64,000 nucleotides of DNA. Source: Apostichopus japonicus. Lineage: Eukaryota > Echinodermata > Holothuroidea > Aspidochirotida > Stichopodidae. Location of the stretch: the NCBI RefSeq assembly GCF_037975245.1, contig NC_092577.1, forward strand, positions 990,001 to 1,054,000, written 5' to 3'. The notes beneath the pieces are model-generated. The model made no database searches and was not told the origin of the DNA. It saw only the letters and a program-made list of their open reading frames with translations. Of the stretch, positions 34,501-46,500 are shown piece by piece (position 1 is the stretch's first letter; each line of letters begins with the position of its first letter). The position numbers and the translations under genes were made by a program.

Positions 34501-37500
34501 TCTTGTGAAACTGTGCTTGTTATCTGTCAAAGATAATCATCATACATGATTGGCATTGTTTTAATTAAATGCATTTTAATTTTCTGACAGGCGTGGGCAG
34601 TTTTGAAGCAGCTCAGCTTGGAGACCCTAGCAGTGAGCTTCTCGTCAAAGTCGGAAGCTGTCTGTAACTCTGCAGCAAGCGTCCTATTATCAGCGGTGAA
34701 TTCTCTCATCGGAGAAAACGTTGGAGAAGTGAAAGGTGGCGACATGGCGGTTGTACCAGGTAGAGGAGATCTTGGGACAACCTTAGACATGTAGAACAGT
34801 GTAGTGTGGTGTAGGGATAGGTGGGGTAAAGACATATTTCGTTAGAACAGGATTCAAACCATTTTATGCAAGATACTGTGTCTTCTGACTGGCACCTAGA
34901 AAAGAAACAGCTTTTTAGGGCTTTCTGCTGTTAAGTTATGTTTACTTTCGAAGTTAGAAAGAAAAAGTCTAACTTTCTTCTGAGTCAGGTTTAAGGTCTA
35001 ACAATGTTTTTTTTTCTGATTATTCTTTCCTAGATCCAACTCCAGAATTTAAATCTTTGATGATGTTCTTCATGGGTCTGCTGACCAATGAATCTGTTTC
35101 TGGGTTTGGACGAGATGCAGTCATAGACATGATTATCAAATTTGTTCCCAAGAAGGAAGGAATCGGGAGAGCTTTGACTTTTGTTACCAATGGAGGTCAG
35201 TTTCATGCATCTAATTAGGTGTCAAAAGTAGCTTAGTACTTGCATTAGCACTACCTTACTTTAACTGTATAATTCAAGGCTGAGTTTAAAAACACTGATT
35301 TTTTTTGGTCTCAATTATTCTCAATAAATCAGGTTAACTTCTGAAAGTACAAAATGTTCATTTTATGAAAACTTTTATGAGGATGCCTGACTGAAGTTTG
35401 TATTCTAGTCTGACAACTTAGGGAAAATATAATCAAATTGTTTTTGAAGTTTGAACATTTGCCCATATGCAGGTTTACTAAAGCTGTTAGATGTCGCAGG
35501 ACAAATTCCAGACGAACCACGTTACCCGATTACTACCAACACCAGGATGCATTGTTCCGTTGCTCTGGATAAACTTTACAACGAGATGACAGGCGATAAA
35601 ACGAGAGGGTTTTATGAAGAACTTTGTTTCAAGTTTGTTGCGTAAGTTTTCTTTCAAGAAACTGCTAAAACATTACATGTTTCAACAAGCGTACAATATT
35701 TTAATGTCGTGTACAGTAACTGGCTCATAGCGCCTTTGAACAACTTTTGTTGATATTGGCGCTAAATAAATGTTTCTGAGTTGGTTGATTGATTGATAGA
35801 CGGTCTTGTAGGAAGACTTTTACGAAATGTAGTAACTTTTGTCATGGCTTGTCGCACTGTATCATAATGTCTTGCCTTGATTGTTACCAAAACAAAATGG
35901 TAGCCACATCTAGTTATTCAACATTTTGATTTCTTTTAGAAATAAATTCAGTGCCAATTCCTTGGAAACCAACATGGAGGCCCTTATTGCATTGAGTGCT
36001 CTCCTTCAGGGACCGTATGATGTCGGGAATAAAATGTTGAGCAAAGAAGGTGTTATGGAGGTCATGGTTGCCATGGCGTCAAGCAAGGTCACTTTACACC
36101 AGGTATGTCAGTTCTGTGTTTGTTGCTTACATAGCAAACTAATACATATGTTGAGTAGGTGATAATGTCAACAAATTTATGATTGTTATTGATGTAGATT
36201 ATTGTCGTTTGCTCAAACTGTGTACTTTCAGTAGTGTTTAATCACAAAAACAACATATCCATTGTAGTTTTGAAGTAGGTTAGACTATAAAGGTCAGTCT
36301 GTTATTAAATTGTGGAAAATGAAGACTAGTCTAAATTTCAAGATTTGTTATGTGAAATAAAATAACCGAATTTGGTTCAGTTGTTAAGCATTTATTGTAA
36401 CACTGTTGCAAGATATTTTGTGCTGGTGTAATTGCGTGTAGAAAGACATAAGACATGGAAACGCCCAACTGGATTTAAAAGTGAAATGAGGTTTTTAATA
36501 TACTCAATTTAAAAGAAGATAATACACAAAAACTGCAAAAAAAAGACATTAAAATTCAAGTTAGCATCCTGCCTTAAAGTGTGGTTGTTTTACTGTACCG
36601 AGCAGCCATCAGTTCTCTGAGATATATGTGATGTTTATTTTCCAAACAGAAAGTTGCCTTAGAAACAATCATCCACGCAGCTAACAAGAAGGATAAATGC
36701 ACCGGGGTGCTTCAGTCCGGTGTCGAGATTATCAAGAAGCTGTATAAGTCGTCCAACGATCACATCAAGATCCGTGCCTTGGTCGGGTTATGTAAGCTGG
36801 GATCTTACGGAGGCACTGATTATGGCCTTCAGGCATTCAGTGAGGGGTCTACGTTGAAGCTCAGTAAAGAAGTTCAAAGGTCGGTTGCATTTGACTTTGC
36901 AGATTTACACATAATATTGTATGAGTGTTATACTGTATGACTTAACAGAATGTAGTTACGATCACGTTAGCTGTTTATTTTGTCATTGTCTGTATCTGTT
37001 TCATTCAGTAATTCAGTTTAAAACAGTAGTGAGGTTTCAACAGGCTTGTCATATTGTGTGTTAATTTGTAATATTTTTTATCCTTCTAATTTATGATATT
37101 AAAGTACAATGCCAAAACAAATGTAACAGGAAGATTTCCCTAGCCTATATATCACTAAATTAAAAAAGACTTGAAATACAGCTTATCACAGATATAGCAA
37201 TATCTGGAATGCCTTTATCTGTGCGTCATGAATGAAGTTTATATATGTAGTGTTAAACAGTCAAAACAGAATGTACTTTGGAGCTGTTGTGCTACAAACA
37301 GATGGCTAAGTAGGCTAATTAGGTATGATTAATCAGGCAAATTTGACAGTATATCGATTTCGAGGACATTTGCGGGGGACCGTCCCCAGAAATCTGGGAC
37401 GTCTGTCCCCGGAAAACAGGGGTGTCTGATGATCTTAGTGTACAGTATCAGACCAGGAAAGTAGAAATCATTTTTGAAAGAATCTGAATCTTGCATCATC

Positions 37501-40500
37501 TAACTTACTACACCATTGCTCTATTTTTTATTACTTTTCTTATTTGACCACGGACAGGTTTCTGGTCAACGCCCAGAAAGATCACGATCTCAAGAAATGG
37601 GCAGCTGAGGGATTGGCGTTCTTATCGTTAGACGCTGATGTAAAGGAAGACGTCGTAGGAAACACTGAAGCACTTCATGCCTTGATGGATCTCGCAAAAG
37701 TAAGGCATATAAGTATCTTTTTACGGGAAATTTTGATTGCAATTCTTTAGTAAGTCTTCTTGAGATCTTTTTACGGGAAATTTTGATTGCAATTCTTTTT
37801 CTTGCTTCTTTTGTTGTTGCTGTTGTTATTGTTGTTGTTGTTTTTTTTTACAATGGAATTATCTAATCATAATCTTGTCAGACTTGATGTATCATAAAAC
37901 TTGTTTCACATTGTCTGCATTAGGCTGGTAGTATTTCAGTTATGTCTGACTTATCTAGTCGAATAAGCAGGGTTCAAATGAAATCAGATCTTATCTAGTC
38001 TGATAAGCAGGGATCAAATGAAATCAGATCTTATCTAGTCTGATAAGCAGGAATTAAATGAAATCAGATCTTATCTAGTCTGATAAGCAGGGATCAAATG
38101 AAATCAGATCTTATCTAGTCTGATAGGCAGGGATCAAATGAAATCAGATCTTATCTAGTCTGATAAGCAGGGATTAAATGAAATCAGATCTTATCTAGTC
38201 TGATTAGCAGGGATCAAATGAAATCAGATCTTATCTAGTCTGATAAGCAGGGATTAAATGAAATCAGATCTTATCTAGTCTGATAAGCAGGGATCAAATG
38301 AAATCAGATCTTATCTAGTCTGATAAGCAGGGATCAAATGAAATCAGATCTTATCTAGTCTGATAAGCAGGGTTCAAATGAAACTAGTTCTTATCTTGTC
38401 TGATAAGCAGGGATCAAATGAAATCAGATCTTATCTAGTCTGATAAGCAGGGATCAAATGAAATCAGATCTTATCTAGTCTGATAAGCAGGGTTCAAATG
38501 AAACTAGTTCTTATCTTGTCTGATAAGCAGGGATCAAGGGCGGCGGAACCGGGGGGGCACAGGGGGCACGTGCCCCCCCACTTTTCCTCAGGTTAAAAAT
38601 GTGCCCTTTTTCTACATAAAAATTGAGGTGTCTCAAGTTAGCCAGAGGCCAGGGAACCAGAATGAACACTCGGGAAGGGCCGTTTCCGGCCATCTGAGGG
38701 GTTTGTAAAACCAAAAATTTTCTTGTACGCTCCGCGCCAACCGATGGTGGCGCTCCGCTCAGATAATCGTGCATACAACTTTGCAAATCCTGGCTACGCC
38801 CTTGACTTGTAATGAATTTCTGTGGGTCAAACTCAAAGCTACTTCGAATGGAAAATATTTGTTAAGATATTAACAAGAAATAAACTCTAATTCGGGAGAT
38901 TCCTACATTAGCAACTAGCATGATTTCACCTCATTTTGTCTAAAAAGAAAACTTGTTCCTTGTTTCCCAATTTGCACATTGGATATTGCAGTGCTAGTAT
39001 GCATATTTTCCTTGAGGGGGGGGGGGGGGGGCGTTGATGGAGTGATGTGTATACACAAATAAGATAATACAATAAGAGTTATAAAGGGTACTAAATATAA
39101 GGCTGCATCAGTCCAATCGAATTTCTGCAAAGTGCCCTTTCATGTCGGTGCCCCCCCAGATTGAAAGTGCTTCCGCCGCCCTTGGCAGGGATCAAATGAA
39201 ATCAGATCTGATCTAGTCTGATAGGCAGTGATCAAGTGAAATCAGATCTTATCTAGTCTGATAGGCAGTGATCAACGAAATCAGATGTGACCTAGCCAAA
39301 TCTTTGGTAGTCTGTTCTATGTAATTAAGACTTGTGATATTAGTCTGGTCTCATTGGAGTTTTTATGGTCTTATCTAGTCTGAGAGTCATCTAATGGGGA
39401 ATTTTGCAGTCTGCAATTAGAAAAAGAAAATCTTGTTTTAAGTCCACAGCAGTCAATTTTGGAATATTTGTAATTTTCCATTGTAGCGTTCATGCATATT
39501 AGCCAAGGTATAAGGGCCTCATTTATAGTGTGTGGGTTACATAGTTAAGCCATAACTTATGTTTTTGGTCTTGCAAAATGCTGCGATTTAAGTTGTTTAA
39601 CTGTGAGTGAACCTTGATTAAAATACTCACTAATTATGAGCTACAGAATGTCTGCAGCCATGTAGGTCCCTCAGATTGAGGAGTTTCCTGTAAGTTGTGA
39701 TAGTTACGTATCCTGAATGGTCAAAGTTACAATTCCATGCTAAATACAACTCTTTCACACATCTCTTTGGTTTTTGAAATGATTTTTTTTCAGACCGTTG
39801 ACCATTCTGCCCTCTATGGAGTTATTTCAACATTTGTTAACCTCACAAATTCATACGATGTCGAAGAAATTGATCCCACTATGAAGAAACTGGCTGAATA
39901 TGCCAAGCAACACGTACCTGAAGAGCATCCTAAGGTAAAAAAAGAACATTAAAATGACAGGCTTAATTAACCAAACAGGCTTAATTAACCAAACTCCCCA
40001 TCACCTGAAGGTAAAATAACATGAAGCTGACAGGCTTAATTAACCAAACTAATTAACCAAACTCCCCATCACCTGAAGGTAAAACAACATTGGGCTGACA
40101 GGCTTAATTAACCAAACTAATTAACCAAACTCCCCATCACCTGAAGGTAAAACAACATTGGGCTGACAGGCTTAATTAACCAAACTCCCCATCACCTGAA
40201 GGTAAAAGAACATTAAGCTGAATGGCTTAATTAGCCAACCTCCCCATCACCTGAAGGTAAAAGAACATTAAGCTGACAGGCATAATTAACCAAACTAATT
40301 AACCAAACTCCCCATCACCTGAAGGTAAAACAACATGAAGCTGGCAGGCTTAATTAGCCAAACTCCCCATGATCATCTGATTGTGATTTATACGTCCCAA
40401 TCAAAAGATGTATTAGACATTCAAGAAATAAAACAAGCTCATTGTTTGGTTTGTTAGACAGAGTGATAGTAAACATGAAAAGTCTTCTTAATTATAAGAT

Positions 40501-43500
40501 TTTTGTGAATATTTTCATAGTATAATTATATTTTGTCCAAAGACTTTTTTGGTTTCTTAGACAGAGTGATAGTTAACATGAAAGTCTTCTTATTTATAAG
40601 ATTTTTGTGAATATTTTCATAGTATAATTATATTTTGTCCAAAGACTTTTTTGGTTTCTTAGACAGAGTGATAGTTAACATGAAAGTCTTCTTATTTATA
40701 AGATTGTTGTGAATATTTTCATAGTATAATTATATTTTTCCCAAAGACTTTTTTGGTTTCTTAGACAGAGTGATAGTTAACATTTAGGTATTCTTAATTA
40801 TAAGATTGTTGTGAATATTTTCATAGTATAATTATGTTTTGTCCAAAGACTTTTTTGGTTTCTTAGACAGAGTGATAGTTAACATTTAGGTATTCTTAAT
40901 TATAAGATTGTTGTGAATATTTTGATAAAGTTTGGGGACGGGGGGGGGGGGCGGGGAGCGGGGAGAGACATACAGATTGAGTGGATGGGCAAGGCAAATA
41001 GCACAGGCAGTAGGACAGATGAGTCCAGCTGCCATCTTTTATTTTAATGGCATTAAATATATAAATTATATGGACTGTTGACAATGTAGGGACTGCTGTC
41101 CTGTTATAAACATTGTGAAGTATGTTGGCAAGAACAGTATTAGTAACAAACTTAAAATACAATGGATGGATTGCATGTGTGTTTCTATCGTGTGTACTAT
41201 CATTTATCAGTTTCATGAATATAAAAAAAAAAAAGAATACCTTTAACTGCCCTGTTAGATAGTGACAACTTGTTTATTTCCCAAACATTTAATGGAATTG
41301 TTTTGCCAATGGCTAATAATAAGGTACATCCGATCGTTGGTTTGTGCTCGTGTTCCATTTCCAGAACCTAAGTAATTTCCAAGAGTAGGGAATTTAAGAT
41401 TCGTCTGAATAACAACAAAACTACCTTCCTCCGCTGAGGGCCGACAGGTGTTAACGAGACGCTCGTTAGCATTTAAGATTAGGTTCACAAGTACATGTCT
41501 GATTTATGTGGAAGTGATTCTGTGAATTTAAAATCTATTTCTTCAAACTTTGTATAGTTGCACTCCCCACAATTAAAGTAAAGAGTAATTTGGTTTACCT
41601 GGCGTGAACCCTAGAAGCCATTTGCATTTGTTTAAAGTCATTGTTATGAGCATCTAACGTTAAGCATCGATATGCATTTTCAAATAGTTAGGCCTCTATG
41701 TGCTGCTAGTAGGCCTCCCAATAAGATGTTGCAAGGCCTCGAGTTGATGCATCTTGGTGAAAGCTGCATATGTTAATTTTAACCATTTGCCATGTACCTG
41801 AAGAGATGTTTGTTTTTATTTTTTGAGCAATTATAAGCAAATGCTTCAGTCATTTCTGTTAATTACATTCTTTTTGTTTTAATGTAAAATGTTTCTATTC
41901 AACCTCACAGGATTCTAAGGAACACGTCAGAGGGCGGGTTGAAAAATTAGTGAAAGCGGATATTATTACTGCTCTTGTTGCTCTGTCTAAAACCGAAAGT
42001 GAAAATAGCAGAGAACTCCTCTCAAGGTTTGTCTGTTTTCCACTTTCTTTGGGGAAAGGGGGGAGGGTGATGGGTAGGTGTGGGGGGGGGTTGTAGGAGA
42101 GATTTAAAGTGGCCAACTTTACTAAATTTGAAACCAGACGTGGTACAAATGTTTATTCAATTTTGTAGTGGATTAAGTGCACTTTGTAATTCCCCAAATT
42201 TTACTCCAATAGTTTTGTCTGAACAATGAACAAACAAGTGTTCTTCTTTTAATGAATGTCTGCAGAGGTTTTGGTTTAGCTCAGATTCATGTTTACCTCT
42301 GAGATTTCAATTCACAGAACTTACCACATGTTGTTCTTTCATCAGAGTTTATCTTGCTATCGCAGAAGATGAAAAGCATAGAGGGAATCTGGTCCAGAAA
42401 GGAGGAGCGAAATGTCTGATTCCGTTGGCTAACGAAGGAACAGAGGTTGGAAAGACCAGAGCAGCTCAAGCCCTGGCGAAAATAGCGATAACGATGAATC
42501 CTGAACTGGCTTTCCCAGGAGAGAGGGTAACATCATCTATAAACATTGATTTATCTAGTGAATATTCAGTGAAAAAACATTTCAGCAGTATAAAATAACG
42601 ATGAATCCCAAACTGGCTTTCCCAGGAGAGAGGGTAACATCATCTATAAACATTGATTAATCGAGGGAATATTCAGTAAAAAATAACATTTCAGAAGTAT
42701 AAAATAACGATGAATCCCAAACTGGCTTTCCCAAGAGAGAGGGTAACAACCTCTATAAACATTGATTAATCGAGGCAATATACAGTAAAAAACAGCATTT
42801 CAGAAGTATAAAATTTACAAGAGATAAAGATAATGTGCTGTCTTGTTTGACATTGTGTCCACGAATCTGTGTTAATGTGTGTTATAAGACCACTGGTCTC
42901 TAAATAGAGGACTGTTTAGGGTCAGTGTGTAGGTATGTCAATAGGTTAGTTTAGAGTAAGATCAACAACTGTTCTTCATATACTGTATACTTACAATATG
43001 GTTTATCTACGTTGTCTGGCGAATATGCTAGCAAGTTCAAGAATGGTCAGGTGTTGTCTTCGTTAGTGTAACTGGAACCTCGTAAACAGAATCCTGTATT
43101 ACTCTTGGTGTCAAGCCCTTACCTCACCTACGATCTATTGTTAGAAATGACTTGACTTGACTTTCTGTGACTTGACTGAACACTATCAGTGTGTAGTGCA
43201 CCTAACAGACAGCCACTCATCAGCTCTGCCTTGACAACAGTTACTAGTATAAGGAGTAGTATATATATATTGATATCTATATCATTAGTAGTATAAGGAT
43301 AATGGCTTGCCATATTGATATCTCTCACTCAAAGCATCTCCTTAATTTTATATTTTTTGCAGGCTTTGGAAGTGGTTCGTCCATTGATTTCCTTGTTACA
43401 CATTGATAACACAGGCTTACAAAACTTTGAGGCTCTCTTAGCTCTCACAAATTTATCCAGTCTGAGAGACTCAATAAGGTAAATTATTTTATGACTACAA

Positions 43501-46500
43501 ATGAATAAATATATTATCAATATGAAATGAATACCTCCTTGGAATTGAAAATGGAAGCAGAATATGAATTATAAAAACTATAATATAGATGTGATATTTG
43601 ATATTAGAAGGAGTGATTTTAAAATCAAGTTTCATTTGTTAACTTATTCGTCTTCCTAATTGTTCGGTTTTCTTTCAATAATCTCAAATTTTACTGTTAC
43701 ATTTCTACAAAGAAATGATACTTCCAAATACAAACCAGTGGTTATGTTATAATTACTGTATTGTCAGATAAGTTAATACCACACTAATCCATCTTAAATC
43801 TATTTGTGAGGATGAGCTGGTCTTCAGCTAATCCGGCTAATCTCCAACCAGATTGACAGATTACTCTGAGGGGGAGTCATGTTTGTTATAAATATTGATT
43901 AAGATTCTTTTCAAAATGTAAGGGGAAAAATGGAAGAATTTTGAAGATTTTAGACTTGATTTTCTTGAGATTAATGCTAATATGAAAAAATGAAAAAAAA
44001 ATCTAAACTGGAATGAAATCACTGCCTGGTTTAGATAATGCCTGATTAGAGATCACCAATCCTGAAAATTTTCGATCTACTTTTTAAATATTTAAAAAAT
44101 TTGACCAAAGATTTGAAATAGCTTTCACAAAGATATTGTTCACATATCATTTGTCCTTGCCCTGCATTATACTATTTAGGTCTCTTTTCAAAATGTGAGG
44201 GAAAAATGGAAGAATTTTGAATATTTTAGACTTGACTTTCTTGAGATTAACGCTAATATGAAAAAATGACAAAATTTCTAAACTGGAATGAAATCACTGC
44301 CTGGTTTAGATAATGCCTTATTAGAGATCACCAATCCTGAAAATTTTCGATCTACTTTTTAAATATTTAAAAAATTCGACCAAAGATTTGAAATAGCTTT
44401 CACAAAGATATTGTTCACATATCATTTGTCCTTGCCCTGCATTATACTATTTAGATCTCTCGTCTCTCATTTTCTGTTACAGAGGAAAAATTATGACGGA
44501 AAAGAACGGCTTTAGCAGTATCGAAAACTATATGTTCGAAGATCACGATATGATTAAAAGAGCTGCCACAGAATGCATGTGCAATCTGGCCTCTAATAAA
44601 TTGGTAAGTGCATTCGGAAGTTTATGTTTTTTTTATCCCATTCTTTGCTTTTTATTTTCAAATATATTTTTGAAGGAAAGGTTTTTTCCCCTTGGAGTGA
44701 TATATTATACGTGTTCCCAATTAAGAGGCCAATCTTTTACAAATGTGAAGAAAAGAAACAATAAACAGCGAGATATCCATTCCTAATTAGTTGAGGGAAG
44801 TTATGTTCCATGAGGGAGTTAAAAGCAGTCCATTCTGATTTCTGAATTTATTTTTGCCAAAATTGATCCACTTTTCTATGGGTTGAAATTTCTCGTAAGA
44901 TTCCTAAAACTTTTCAAGAAATCAAAGAGGTTCCCTAATTTCTCTTCTTCAAGACACAGAAAACAAAACTGACCTGTAGGGCTTATATCTTTTCTATCAA
45001 TGTTTTTCCTTTTTTCAGGAATTTGCAAATTGGCACATATTATTTCCAATTAAGGGCCAATCTGAAGCATTTACATAGTTTGTTTTTATCTGCAGAGATA
45101 ATTTTAACATCTAGCTGTATGTGTTTCATTAACTCATTTATGTGGCCCCACTTCAGTACATTTGCTACCCATTTCATACAATTGCGGGACTCCAGTGGTT
45201 GAGGGGTGGGAGTGGAGGAGGGGGTGGGAGGGGGTGGGGTATAACATTGGCATTATCTTTGCTTGAGGGTGCTTTTATGTAAAACGGTTAAATCAGACCA
45301 AATTTGTCTTCATTTCACATCAGAGTCTTGCTAAAAGTAAAAACTGACAAGTCTCCTAGGAAATTGCAGGAAAACAACCCCCCCCCCAAAAAAAAAATTG
45401 TTGTCCTCAGGAATCTATAAATAAGTTATTGTACGTTTGTGTCTGCTGTGTGTGAGTCTTCTGCACCTAGACTTGTGAACTTGACAACTCAGAAAGATCC
45501 ATGGTGGCTCCACTCTGAGCCTGCTTTAACGATCCACCTGTAGTAAGTGCGAGAACCCTTTGGCTTTTGTGCAGGTCATTGGTCATTTGTATTCAGGAGA
45601 GGTGAAAGTCTGCACAGTTTGTGTAAAGTTGATCAAATATAATCATACAAACAGCCACACTTGAGATCTCGGCCCACCACATTTTCAGCACTCCACCCAT
45701 CTTTTGTTCAATACCAATTTTTCGTCCATATTTCATCCACCAAGTCCCATTTTCTTGCCTTCCAGGCTCTGGAAAGATTTAAAGGTGAAAATGACCGGGT
45801 GAAACTCCTCGTCCTGTTCTGTTTCGAAGAAGACACAAAGTTAGTTGCCGCTGCATCGGGCTGCCTCGCTTGTCTAACCAGGGACGAAGAAATTTGTAGC
45901 AAAATTTTCAAGGTGAGTTTATGTTTTGTTTTTTGGGGCCCTTAAAATATTAATCGTGTCGATTAAATCAGTGTGGAGGAAAAGATTTTGTTGATCTGCA
46001 AAACTGATTGGAATTCCCAGAAGTGGTTATAACCTCAAATATAAACAATCTTTAGATGGAGATGTGATTCTTAATAAAAGTTTCGTTTTTGAAACTTAAT
46101 GACGAACCACTGCTGTATAAGTCTATTACTGTCATCTTTCTCAAAACTGATAATGTAACCTGTACCAACCTTTGAGGTACTTATGTACACAAATGCTATT
46201 TATTTTTTATTTTGTTGCCAAGTGAATCAGGCAAACTGTCAACAAAAGCCAAAAAGAACCAATATTGCTGTCTCTGTTTACATCTGGAACTTGAATAATT
46301 TTGTTGTTTTGTCTTTTTGTGGTGTCACAAATGGTGTAATTACATAACATACTTGTTATATTTTCTCTGCACCGAGCCATTATCTCTGTCATGTTGTTAC
46401 ACTACTTGTATGACATGGCCTGCCTGTTTTACATTATGAGTCCCAAGCCATATTTTCTGCACCAAGCAATTTATCATGGTGTTACAGTCATTGTATTGTA

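Noticed and set aside
37941-39289. Possible CRISPR-like array
   Set aside because: Head-to-tail 40-bp repeats with no unique spacers, in a eukaryotic intron: a minisatellite.
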